A stretch of DNA of 64,000 bases from [Mycobacterium] crassicus (GTDB taxonomy: Bacteria > Actinomycetota > Actinomycetes > Mycobacteriales > Mycobacteriaceae): NCBI RefSeq assembly GCF_020181615.1, contig NZ_CP084029.1:2744640-2808639 (forward strand), written 5' to 3'. The translations under genes and the position numbers were made by a program. Below the pieces are notes generated by a model. That model ran no database searches. It saw only the letters and a program-made list of their open reading frames with translations, and had not been told where the DNA came from. Shown piece by piece: positions 47,368 to 55,090 of the stretch (its first letter is position 1; the number at the start of each line of letters is the position of its first letter).

Positions 47368-47706
47368 TCAGTGCGAGGCGCTCTTAGCGACGGTCAGCAG
47401 CACCACCGAGTCGTCCAGGGACTCCAGCGCGTGACGGGTGCGCGGCAGTGTGACCATCTCACCGGCCGAGCCCTCCCAGGCGTCGTCGCCGGCGGTCAAC
47501 CGCACCCGGCCGCGCAGCACCTGCAGGGTGGACTCCCCCGGGCTGTCATGCTCCGCCAGCGCCTGGCCGGCCGCCAGCGCGACCAGAGTCTGGCGCAGAT
47601 GGTGCACCGAGCCGCCGTAAACGGTGTGGGCCGCGCGCCCACTGTGATGCGCCTTCGCGTCGGCCAGCTTCTCGTCGGCCAATGCGGTCAGGGAGGTCGA
47701 TTCCAT
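47368..47706 (-). CDS. Small cupin-domain protein (Rv2619c-like)
   Basis: 112 residues. One cupin barrel: VHHLRQTLVALAAGQALAEHDSPGESTLQVLRGRVRL, then GEMVTLPRTRHALESLDDSVVLLTVAK. Metal-binding residues of the classic motif are incomplete (EHDSPGE and RHALES are present). The first 25 residues are charged and helical. It lies next to the nitronate monooxygenase, with which it overlaps if the CTG start is used. Function unknown. Confidence 0.78.
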   Translation of the reverse strand: MESTSLTALADEKLADAKAHHSGRAAHTVYGGSVHHLRQTLVALAAGQALAEHDSPGESTLQVLRGRVRLTAGDDAWEGSAGEMVTLPRTRHALESLDDSVVLLTVAKSASH

Positions 47707-47748
47707 CTGGCGGTCCTTCGGTTCGGCGGGATAGTGCGTGCGGATGGC

Positions 47749-48174
47749 TCAACGGGACAACAGCAGGATGCCCAACGGCACCAGCGCGGCGACCTTGATC
47801 AGCTCCAGGCCTACGTAGGCGTAGTGCGCACGGGAGCGCGGCGCATCCAGCCCGGACAGCACCTGGTCGGCACGGCGACTCAGGCCGGGCCGCACCGCCA
47901 CCAGCTGAGCCAGCAGCATCGTCACGGCCACCGCGAACGTCACCACGATGGGCGCGGTGGGCCGCTCGGACACGAACGACGCCGCGATGGCGGCGGCCAG
48001 GACGAGTTCGGCGGAGTTGAGGGCCCGAAACACCAATCGGCCGATGCCCAGACAGATCGGAATGGTCGCGTTGGGCGCCCGGAACTTCAGCGGCGCCTCC
48101 ATGAACGAGATCGCGGTCACCATGCCCAGCCACAGGAAGGTCGCGGCGATCGCGACGGCCGAGCCGATGCTCAC
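47749..48174 (-). CDS. Four-helix integral membrane protein (Rv2620c-like)
   Basis: 141 residues with hydrophobic segments at about 4-24, 50-70, 75-95 and 120-140. Conserved-looking features are FLWLGMVTAISFMEAPLKFRAPN and the polar Arg-rich loop RPGLSRRADQVLSGLDAPRSRAHYAYVGLE. No domain recognised. It overlaps the regulator at its upstream end by four bases, so it is part of the fdxA-regulator transcript. Confidence 0.72.
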   Translation of the reverse strand: MSIGSAVAIAATFLWLGMVTAISFMEAPLKFRAPNATIPICLGIGRLVFRALNSAELVLAAAIAASFVSERPTAPIVVTFAVAVTMLLAQLVAVRPGLSRRADQVLSGLDAPRSRAHYAYVGLELIKVAALVPLGILLLSR

Positions 48175-48926
48175 CCGGCGGCTCCGTCTACCGGGACCTG
48201 CGCGGCGGGCGCCTCCTCGATCGGGAGTCCGTTTGAGACCGGCTTGGGCTCACCGAGATCCATCGACTTCAGGTGGGCGACGCAGAGGTCGGGCTGGGCG
48301 AACGAGTCCAGACGGTCGACCGTCACCGGTGCCCCCCAGGCCTCCAACGCGCCCTGCATCAGACCGAGGTGGATCGGACAGACCACGTCGGTGGCATTCT
48401 CGGCCAGCTCGAGGAATGGGCAGTGCCGCAATCCGACCTGCGGCTGACCCGCGGTGTCGGGTTCGAGGCGCTCCGGTTCGAACCCGAGCTCGTCGAGCAT
48501 GTCCACGAGGTGTTCGGTCGAGTCTTCGGCGTCGACCGGATCCTCCCGGTGACCCGGCGACCGCATTCGCCGCCCCCAGGCCCGGCCGGCCGCCAACGCC
48601 TTGCCATTGGGATCCTGGTCGGCGGCGAGGCCGGCGGTGAGGATCTCGGCCAGCAGCCGGAACCGGCGCGTGCCGCCACGGTCCATCTGACGGACCGCCT
48701 GGAACATCAGTGCCGGCCGGCCGCGTCCCTTGTGGTCGGATTCGGTGTTCTCGACCCGGCCTTCCTCCACGAGGGTGTCGAGATGGAAGCGGACCGTGTT
48801 GGGATGCACCCCCAACTCGTCGGCGATCTGCGCGATACTCAGCGGAGCCTCGGACGCCTGTACCAGCCGAAGCACGTCGAGGCGACGTCCTCCAGGCGGT
48901 ACAGGCGGTTTGGCGATGTTGGTCAC
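48171..48926 (-). CDS. Winged-helix regulator with Cys/His-containing C-terminal domain (Rv2621c-like)
   Basis: 251 residues from GTG 48926. The N-terminal HTH (about 15-60) reads SIAQIADELGVHPNTVRFHLDTLVEEGRVEN. The sensor half contains CPFLELAENATDVVCPIHLGLMQG, with Cys169, Cys183, His186 and a later Cys215. SufR-type regulators use a similar CPF...C..H pattern to hold an iron-sulfur cluster, so redox or cluster sensing is plausible. It overlaps the 7Fe ferredoxin stop by four bases, which strengthens that idea. Not proven. Confidence 0.8.
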   Translation of the reverse strand: MTNIAKPPVPPGGRRLDVLRLVQASEAPLSIAQIADELGVHPNTVRFHLDTLVEEGRVENTESDHKGRGRPALMFQAVRQMDRGGTRRFRLLAEILTAGLAADQDPNGKALAAGRAWGRRMRSPGHREDPVDAEDSTEHLVDMLDELGFEPERLEPDTAGQPQVGLRHCPFLELAENATDVVCPIHLGLMQGALEAWGAPVTVDRLDSFAQPDLCVAHLKSMDLGEPKPVSNGLPIEEAPAAQVPVDGAAG

Positions 48927-49267
48927 TCCCCCTGAGGTGGGTAACCGGCGACCAGCGGGGTGTCGATGCCGAGGGCCCCGATCTTGGCCGCGCCACCGGG
49001 TGAACCGAGTGCCTCGTCGCGACCGGGCAGCGCCTCGGTGAAGAACTCCGCGTTGTCGGCCAGGTGGGGTTGCAGCTCGTCCGGCAGGTCGTCTTCGTAG
49101 TAGATGGCCTCTACCGGGCACACCGGCTCGCAGGCTCCGCAGTCCACACATTCATCCGGATGGATGTAGAGGGCTCGACCGCCTTCATAGATGCAATCGA
49201 CCGGGCACTCCTCCACGCAGGCCCGGTCCATTACGTCAACGCACGGCTTCCCGATCACATATGCCAT
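48923..49267 (-). CDS. fdxA: 7Fe ferredoxin (FdxA type)
   Basis: 114 residues, the same length as M. tuberculosis FdxA. Cluster ligands: Cys9, Cys17 and Cys21 plus Cys25 in CVDVMDRACVEECPVDC, then CVDCGACEPVC, giving one 3Fe-4S and one 4Fe-4S cluster. An in-frame upstream extension to 49429 does not match the family. The C-terminus LGSPGGAAKIGALGIDTPLV fits FdxA. Electron carrier for P450s or other oxidoreductases. No classic DosR box was seen upstream. Confidence 0.94.
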   Translation of the reverse strand: MAYVIGKPCVDVMDRACVEECPVDCIYEGGRALYIHPDECVDCGACEPVCPVEAIYYEDDLPDELQPHLADNAEFFTEALPGRDEALGSPGGAAKIGALGIDTPLVAGYPPQGE

Positions 49268-49276
49268 GGGCGTAGA

Positions 49277-49315
49277 GTTTACACAAGGAAATTTGGAGAA
49301 ACTAGAAGGGTAAAC
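49277..49315. promoter_or_regulatory. GTTTAC...GTAAAC dyad in fdxA/DUF2249 divergent promoter
   Basis: Six-base arms 27 bases apart in the short AT-rich gap between the fdxA and DUF2249-cupin genes. A shared control site is plausible; spacing is long for a simple dimer site, so two separate half-sites are also possible. Confidence 0.35.
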
Positions 49316-49319
49316 GTAA

Positions 49320-49919
49320 ATGCCGGAGGCCGAACTCGACGCACGTGAGCTGCCCAAAACGGTGCGGCACAAGACGATATTCGCGACATTCGCCGCGTTG
49401 GCAGCAGGCGAGTGTTTTGTGCTGCTCAACGACCACGAACCCGAGCCGCTGCGGCAGGAATTCGAGCGCGAACATCCGGGCAGCTACGGCTGGGAGTATC
49501 TCGAGAAGGGCCAGGAGCGCGGCGCGCTGTGGCGGACCAAGATCTCCCGGTTGACCTCCACCGCGCTGCCGTGGGTTCTGACCGACACCACCACCACCGG
49601 TGAGGGTGTGGAACCCGACCCGGCCGGGGTGGTCTGGAAGCTGGACGTGCAGAGCCGCGAGATCGACGCCGACGTGACCAGCCTGTCCGCCGGCCAGGAC
49701 ACCGGCATGCACGTCGGCCCGGAGATCGACGCCTTGATCCACGTGTTGTCCGGCGATGGCCGGCTCACCACCGAACTGGGCACGATCGAGCTCACCGTGG
49801 GCGCGCTGCTGTGGATGCCCAAACGGTCCCGTCGCCAGTTCGTCGCCGGCTCGGATGGACTGCGCTACTTGACGATTCACCAGAAGCGGCAATTCCTGAA
49901 CCTGATGGCAACCGGCTGA
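49320..49919 (+). CDS. DUF2249 domain plus cupin protein
   Basis: 199 residues. The N-terminal DUF2249 (about 1-80) shows LDARELPKTVRHKTIFATFAALAAGECFVLLNDHEPEPLRQEFE, a SirA/TusA-like fold found beside hemerythrin and nitric-oxide response genes. A cupin domain (about 105-199) follows, with GMHVGPEIDALIHVLSGDGRL and RSRRQFVAGSDGLRYLTIHQKR. It divergently faces fdxA and is coupled to the methyltransferase by a TGATG overlap. Likely a redox-sensing or small-molecule-binding protein; function unknown. Confidence 0.83.
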   Translation: MPEAELDARELPKTVRHKTIFATFAALAAGECFVLLNDHEPEPLRQEFEREHPGSYGWEYLEKGQERGALWRTKISRLTSTALPWVLTDTTTTGEGVEPDPAGVVWKLDVQSREIDADVTSLSAGQDTGMHVGPEIDALIHVLSGDGRLTTELGTIELTVGALLWMPKRSRRQFVAGSDGLRYLTIHQKRQFLNLMATG

Positions 49920-50767
49920 TGGCAGGCGCCCGGGGGCAGCAGTTGCCGTCCGCCGACCGCGATGACGCAACCGTGGCAGGCCACTGGCTGCTGGCACGGC
50001 TGGGCAAGAGGGTGCTGCGCCCGGGGGGCATCGAGCTGACCCGCGGGCTGCTGGAGCACGCCGGCCTGCCCGGTTCCGACGTAGTGGAACTGGCTCCGGG
50101 CCTGGGGCGCACCGCCACCGAAATCCTTGCGCACCAGCCACGTTCGTATCTCGGTGCGGAGAAGGACCCGGACGCCGCCCGCAGCGTGGAGCGGATCGTG
50201 GGCGCACGCGGCGGAACGGTACGCCTAGCCGACGCGGCCGAAACCGGACTGCCCGACGACAGCGCCGACGTCGTGATCGGCGAGGCGATGCTGAGCATGC
50301 AGACCTATGCCGCCAAAAACGCGATCATCGCCGAGGCGGCCCGGGTGCTGCGGCCGGGCGGCCGGTACGGGATCCACGAACTCGCCCTGACGCCCAACAG
50401 TATCGACGAGCAGGTCAAGGCCGATATCCAGCAGGCCCTGGCGACATCGATCCAGGCCAACGCGCGCCCGCTGACCATCGCCGAGTGGATGCAGTTGCTG
50501 GCCGAGCACGAGCTGGTGGTGGACATCATCAGCACCGCGCCGATGGCACTACTCGAACCACGCCGGCTGATTGCCGACGAAGGCCTTATCGGGGCGCTGC
50601 GGTTCGCGAAAAATCTTGCACTGCACCGCGATGCCCGGCGGCGCGTACTCGCGATGCGGCGCACCTTCCGGCAATACCGCAGGCAGCTGGCCGGGGTGGC
50701 GATCGTGGCGCACAAGCCCGGCGGCGGAGCGAACCCGGCGGTGTCCAAAGGTAAGGGCTGCTGCTAG
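49919..50767 (+). CDS. SAM-dependent methyltransferase (Rv2622-like)
   Basis: 282 residues. Class I SAM fold: motif I DVVELAPGLGRTATEIL near 53-68, EKDPDAARSVERI for the acidic ribose contact, ADVVIGEAMLSMQ for motif IV, and AARVLRPGGRYGIHELAL for post-IV. The substrate-binding C-terminal part is unclear and the chain ends with CC, an unusual double cysteine. It overlaps the DUF2249-cupin gene by TGATG, so it is co-translated with it. Substrate unknown. Confidence 0.85.
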   Translation: MAGARGQQLPSADRDDATVAGHWLLARLGKRVLRPGGIELTRGLLEHAGLPGSDVVELAPGLGRTATEILAHQPRSYLGAEKDPDAARSVERIVGARGGTVRLADAAETGLPDDSADVVIGEAMLSMQTYAAKNAIIAEAARVLRPGGRYGIHELALTPNSIDEQVKADIQQALATSIQANARPLTIAEWMQLLAEHELVVDIISTAPMALLEPRRLIADEGLIGALRFAKNLALHRDARRRVLAMRRTFRQYRRQLAGVAIVAHKPGGGANPAVSKGKGCC

Positions 50768-50800
50768 ACCCTGCCGGGCACCGTCGGGTAGAAACGAACG

Positions 50801-51607
50801 ATGTCTGACGACTCGGCCTGCCATGCCTTTTCTGACTTCCCCAGCCTCCGGCTCGAGACCGGCAGCAACGGTGTGCTGCAGTTGGTGCTGGACGCGCCCG
50901 GGCTCAACTCGGTGGGTCCGCAGATGCATCGCGACCTGGCGGACGTGTGGCCGGCGATCGATCGTGACGACACGGTGCGCGCGGTGCTGGTTCGCGGTGA
51001 GGGCAAGGCCTTTTCGGCCGGCGGCAGCTTCGAGCTGATCGAGAAGACCATCGGCGACTACTCCGGGCGGATGCAGGTGCTGCGGGAGGCGCGCGACATG
51101 GTGCTGAACATGGTCAACTTCTCCAAGCCGGTGATCTCGGCGATCAACGGGCCCGCCGTGGGCGCCGGCCTGGTGGTGGCGCTGCTGTCCGACATCTCGG
51201 TCGCCGGTCGCACCGCTCGGCTGATCGACGGCCACACCAAGCTCGGGGTGGCCGCCGGCGATCACGCGGCGATCTGCTGGCCGCTGCTGGTGGGTATGGC
51301 CAAGGCCAAGTACTACCTGTTGACCTGCGAGACACTGCACGGCGAGGAGGCCGAGCGGATCGGGTTGGTGTCCAAGTGCGTCGACGACGACGAGGTGCTG
51401 GCCACCGCGAACCGCATCGCCGACGACCTGGCGCACGGTGCTCAGGACGCGATTCGCTTCACCAAGCACAGCCTCAACTACTGGTACCGGCAGTTCGCGC
51501 CGGCGTTCGAAACCGCGCTGGGGCTGGAGTTTCTCGGCTTCTCCGGCCCGGACGTGCACGAAGGCCTCGCGGCCGTGCGGGAGAAGCGCAAGCCGCGGTT
51601 CGGCTGA
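50801..51607 (+). CDS. Enoyl-CoA hydratase/isomerase family (crotonase)
   Basis: 268 residues. It shows the oxyanion-hole segments [13 protein letters not shown] and [26 protein letters not shown], and [23 protein letters not shown]. Crotonase fold with a C-terminal helical region [15 protein letters not shown]. Substrate not evident; the convergent acyl-CoA synthetase 31 bases away hints at a shared lipid substrate. Confidence 0.85.
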   Translation: MSDDSACHAFSDFPSLRLETGSNGVLQLVLDAPGLNSVGPQMHRDLADVWPAIDRDDTVRAVLVRGEGKAFSAGGSFELIEKTIGDYSGRMQVLREARDMVLNMVNFSKPVISAINGPAVGAGLVVALLSDISVAGRTARLIDGHTKLGVAAGDHAAICWPLLVGMAKAKYYLLTCETLHGEEAERIGLVSKCVDDDEVLATANRIADDLAHGAQDAIRFTKHSLNYWYRQFAPAFETALGLEFLGFSGPDVHEGLAAVREKRKPRFG

Positions 51608-51638
51608 GTCCGCTGGGCGGGCGGGCCCGGCGAGTCGC

Positions 51639-53303
51639 TCACACCGTCTGCGCGGCGACCGCCTGATCCTTGGCCCAGCGGTAGTCGGCCTTGCCCGACG
51701 GTGAACGCTGCACCTTCGGGCAGAACACCACGTCTTTGGGCAGTTTGTAGCGCGCGATGTGACGGGCCGCCTCGGTGATGATGTCCTCGGTCTCAGCCCG
51801 GGCGCTCTCGGCCAACTGGACCACGGCGACGACCTCGTTGCCCCACCGCTCGCTGGGCCGGCCCACCACCACGACGTCGTAGACGGCGGGATGCTGCGCG
51901 ATCGCGGCTTCGACCTCTTCGGCGAAGATCTTCTCGCCGCCGGAGTTGATCGTGACCGAGTCGCGGCCGAGCAGTTCGATACCGCCGTCGGCGTCCCATC
52001 GGGCCCGGTCTCCGGGGACCGAATGCCGGACGCCTTCGATGACCGGGAAAGTGCGTGCGGTCTTCTCCGCGTCACCCAGGTATCCCAGCGGCACCATGCC
52101 CTGCTGGGCCAGCCAGCCGACCTCGTCGTCGCCGGGCCGCAGAACGCGAGCCAGGTCCTCGCTGACCACCACCGCGCCGGGGTTCGGGGCGAATCGGCCG
52201 CTGGCGGCCTGGTTCTTGCTGGAGGTCTGGCCCATCTGGGCACCGGACTCCGACGACCCGACGCCGTCGATGATCGTCACATGCGGCAGCAGATCGTAGA
52301 ACCGCTGCTTAACCGCCGGCGTCAGTGCGGCACCGCCATTGGCGACCACGAAGAACGCGGACAGGCCTTCAATCAACTCCGGGCCGCCGGCCTCCAGGGC
52401 GTCGGTCAACGGGCGACCGAAGGCATCACCGACAATCGACAGTGAGATGGCCTTCTCCCGGCTGACCATGTCCCAGGTCTCGGCGGCGTCGAATCGGTCG
52501 GTGGTCGCGCCCATCACGAACGGCCGTCCGCCGAGCAGGCTGGTGAATGCGGCCCATTGCGCGGCGCCGTGCATCAGCGGCGCCACCGTCATCGAACCCG
52601 GCCCGCCGGCCGCGGCTCGTTCCACGATCTCCTCGATGCTGGCTACCGCCTCGGTGGCACCGAACGGCCTGCCGCCCATCGCGTTGATGAAGATGTCGTT
52701 CTGCCGCCACAGCACGCCCTTGGGCATACCGGTGGTCCCACCGGTGTACAGCATGTACACGTCGTCCGGGGACAACTCCAGGTCCAGCGGGTCGGGGGAC
52801 GTGGCAGCCAGCAACTCCTCGTAGCGCACCGCGCCGGGCAGCGGCTCATTGCCCGAGTCGTCGTCGACGTGGATCAACGGCATGGCCGGCAGACGGTCAC
52901 CGGCCTGCGCCAGCGCCTCGGCCAGCGTCGGCGCGTATCGGGCGTGGTACATGATCGCCTCGGTCGAGGCGTTGGTCAGCAGGTACACCAGTTCGTCGGC
53001 GACGTAGCGGTAGTTGACGTTGAACGGCGTGACACGGGCGTAGAAGGCGCCGAGCATGCCTTCCAGATATTCGTTGCCGTTGGCCAGGTACAGCGCGAGG
53101 TGGCTCTGTCCGGACTCGTGCCCCGACAGGTCGGAACGCTCCCGGCGCACGCCCAGGCCCCGCTCGTGCAGGGCCCGCGCCAGCCGGCGCGATCGATCCT
53201 CGATCTGGCGGTAGCTGAACCGTCGGTCACCGAAGACGACGCAATCCCGGTCCGGGATTGCCGCCGCCACCGCCGAGAACACCTGGGCCAGGTTGAACTC
53301 CAC
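51639..53303 (-). CDS. Acyl-CoA synthetase (FadD19/FadD3-like AMP-forming ligase)
   Basis: 554 residues from GTG 53303 (VEFNLAQVFSAVAAAIPD), which has GAGGAG just upstream; a start 18 bases earlier is less likely. AMP-binding signature YTGGTTGMPKGVLWR near 185, DGVGSSESG near 325, GDRARWDADGGIELLGRDSVTINSGGEKI with the adenylation A8 region, and the C-terminal catalytic lysine in RSPSGKADYRWAKDQ. The subfamily includes steroid side-chain and long-chain ligases, so sterol or fatty acid degradation is plausible. Confidence 0.88.
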   Translation of the reverse strand: MEFNLAQVFSAVAAAIPDRDCVVFGDRRFSYRQIEDRSRRLARALHERGLGVRRERSDLSGHESGQSHLALYLANGNEYLEGMLGAFYARVTPFNVNYRYVADELVYLLTNASTEAIMYHARYAPTLAEALAQAGDRLPAMPLIHVDDDSGNEPLPGAVRYEELLAATSPDPLDLELSPDDVYMLYTGGTTGMPKGVLWRQNDIFINAMGGRPFGATEAVASIEEIVERAAAGGPGSMTVAPLMHGAAQWAAFTSLLGGRPFVMGATTDRFDAAETWDMVSREKAISLSIVGDAFGRPLTDALEAGGPELIEGLSAFFVVANGGAALTPAVKQRFYDLLPHVTIIDGVGSSESGAQMGQTSSKNQAASGRFAPNPGAVVVSEDLARVLRPGDDEVGWLAQQGMVPLGYLGDAEKTARTFPVIEGVRHSVPGDRARWDADGGIELLGRDSVTINSGGEKIFAEEVEAAIAQHPAVYDVVVVGRPSERWGNEVVAVVQLAESARAETEDIITEAARHIARYKLPKDVVFCPKVQRSPSGKADYRWAKDQAVAAQTV

Positions 53304-53428
53304 TGCCGCTCCTCGATTCACTCACCACCACGTGGGCATTCGCCGGCATAACGCTACAAGGTGACGCCTATTCGGGTTGCGACGGCGTCGATGGGCGATT
53401 TCGTCCGCCGTCAGGCATGCTTGGCCGC

Positions 53429-54085
53429 ATGCCGGTGGATGCACTGCTCCTGTCGATCCCGCCCGTGCTGGTCTATCTGCTGGTCGGCGGGGTGATCGGC
53501 ATCGAGAGCCTGGGCGTCCCGCTGCCCGGCGAGGTCATGTTGGTCGGGGCCGCGCTGCTGTCGTCGCGGCATGACCTGGCAGTCGACCCGGCCGGGGTCG
53601 CGGCCGCGGCGATCATCGGCGCGGTGATCGGCGACTCGATCGGGTATTCGATCGGGCGACGATTCGGCATGCCACTCTTCGATCGCCTGGGCCAGCGGTT
53701 CCCGCGCCATTTCGGTCCCGGTCACGTCGCCTACGCAGAGGGATTGTTTGCCCGCTGGGGCACCAGTGCGGTCTTCTTCGGCCGGTTCATCGCCCTGCTA
53801 CGCATCCTGGCCGGACCGCTGGCCGGGGCGTTGAAAATGCACTACCCGCGGTTCCTGGTCGCCAACGTGACCGGCGCGATCTGCTGGGCCGGTGGCACCA
53901 CCGCCCTGGTGTATTACGCCGGTGTGGCCGCCGAGCACTGGCTGTCCCGGTTCTCCTGGGTCGCGTTGTTGATCGCCGTGCTCGGCGGTGTCATCGGCAC
54001 CATCGCGCTGCGCGGACGCGTCGGTGCCCGGATCGCCGAGCTGGAGGCGCAACACCGACCCGAACCGGATCCTGTCAGCGAGTAG
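53429..54085 (+). CDS. dedA: DedA/SNARE-associated membrane protein
   Basis: 218 residues from ATG 53429 (MPVDALLLSIPPVLVYLLVGGVIGIESLGVPLPGEVMLVGAALL), the same length as Rv2637. The DedA signature includes the E-x-x-G-x-P-x-PGE re-entrant helix, and IGDSIGYSIGRRFG and FFGRFIALLRILAGPLAGALKMHYPRF follow. DedA proteins flip or transport phospholipids and affect membrane potential. A membrane protein with about six hydrophobic segments. Confidence 0.92.
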   Translation: MPVDALLLSIPPVLVYLLVGGVIGIESLGVPLPGEVMLVGAALLSSRHDLAVDPAGVAAAAIIGAVIGDSIGYSIGRRFGMPLFDRLGQRFPRHFGPGHVAYAEGLFARWGTSAVFFGRFIALLRILAGPLAGALKMHYPRFLVANVTGAICWAGGTTALVYYAGVAAEHWLSRFSWVALLIAVLGGVIGTIALRGRVGARIAELEAQHRPEPDPVSE

Positions 54086-54181
54086 CCAGGCGAATAGGGG
54101 TTGTCCCCGCGCCGCCGACGGAGCATGGTGGAAGAGACCGGCGGCGCCGCCGGGCGTCGCCCCGATCACCCGGAGGCCGAT

Positions 54182-54802
54182 ATGTTCGCGCGCGCTACCT
54201 CTATTCACGCCCATCCGTCCTTTATCGACGAGGGAATCACCCACGTCCGCGGCGTGGTGATGCCGACCCTGGCCGACACCGACGGCTGCGCCGGCATGTC
54301 CATGCTGGTCGACCGCGACGCCGGCCGGTGCATCATCACCTCCTCGTGGCTGGACGAAGACACCCTGCGTGCCAGTGAGGCCGGCGCCCAGCAGCTGTGC
54401 GACCGCGCCACCGAGATCTTCCACGCCACCGCCGAGATCACCCGCTGGGAGATCACCGCGGTACGCCGCGATCACCGGTCCCGCCGCCACGCGGGCGTAC
54501 GGGTCACCTGGCTGCGGACCGACCCGGCCCGGTGCGAGCGGATGATCGACACTTACAAGCTGGCACTCATGCCCGAACTGGAGGACCTCCGCGGATTCTG
54601 CAGCACCACCTTGATGGTGGACCGGTCTTCGGGCCGGGCCGTGTCGTCGGTCAGCTTCGACGACCGGGCCGCGATGGTGGCCAGCCGGGCCGGCGAACAG
54701 GCGATCTGGGCCAGGGCCGTCAACGACGCCGCCGCCGAAATACTGGAGGTCGCCGAATTCGACCTGGCGATAGCACATTTGAACGTGCCCGAGATGGTCT
54801 GA
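54182..54802 (+). CDS. ABM-like (dimeric alpha-beta barrel) protein
   Basis: 206 residues from ATG 54182 after a GGAGG. No signal peptide. The sequence shows two consecutive ferredoxin-like halves (about 1-95, 100-206), each with a hydrophobic strand, helix and small-residue turn (SIHAHPSFIDEGI; GFCSTTLMVDRSSGRAVS), as in antibiotic biosynthesis monooxygenase-type proteins. The catalytic or ligand residues are not defined. It is co-oriented with the dedA gene but separated from it by about 96 bases. Function unknown. Confidence 0.7.
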   Translation: MFARATSIHAHPSFIDEGITHVRGVVMPTLADTDGCAGMSMLVDRDAGRCIITSSWLDEDTLRASEAGAQQLCDRATEIFHATAEITRWEITAVRRDHRSRRHAGVRVTWLRTDPARCERMIDTYKLALMPELEDLRGFCSTTLMVDRSSGRAVSSVSFDDRAAMVASRAGEQAIWARAVNDAAAEILEVAEFDLAIAHLNVPEMV

Positions 54803-54889
54803 GCGCGGCCGGCCATAGTTAGGCGAAGCTGCACGTGAGGTGCGCTTCGGTCTTGAACGACGCCAACTTGTCGGCCAAGGTGGTGGCGG

Positions 54890-55024
54890 CTACCCACGGT
54901 GGCGCACACCGTCAAGGCCGAATCGCGCGACACGTTGCTGCTGCCGGATCTGTTCAATCGTTTTGCCAACGAGGCGTTCTGGCGCGATCCGCGGAAGATT
55001 CCAGCCGAGCTGCGAGTCGTGTGA
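54890..55024 (+). pseudogene. Sulfotransferase C-terminal relic
   Basis: In one frame, 54890-55024 translates to LPTVAHTVKAESRDTLLLPDLFNRFANEAFWRDPRKIPAELRVV and a stop. It matches the C-terminus of the intact sulfotransferase at 31253-32062 (LHTVHREV...PDLFNRF...AFWRDP...PADLRVV) along its full length. No N-terminal part is found upstream, so it is a degraded duplicate or a remnant of a larger lost gene. Confidence 0.85.
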
Positions 55025-55039
55025 GGCCGTCAGGGTGAA

Positions 55040-55077
55040 GCCCCGGCCCGGCACCGCCACGGCGGCCGGGCCGGGGC
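55040..55077. terminator. 13-bp GC-rich hairpin between relic and PGRS gene
   Basis: GCCCCGGCCCGGC (55040-55052) pairs perfectly with 55065-55077, loop 12 bases. Placed just after the stop of the PGRS gene on the minus strand, it should terminate it. Confidence 0.75.
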
Positions 55078-55090
55078 AACATCCCCTGTT

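Noticed and set aside
49268..49319. DosR-type box upstream of fdxA
   Set aside because: No match to the TTSGGGACTWWAGTCCCSAA pattern was seen; only a GTTTAC/GTAAAC dyad is present.
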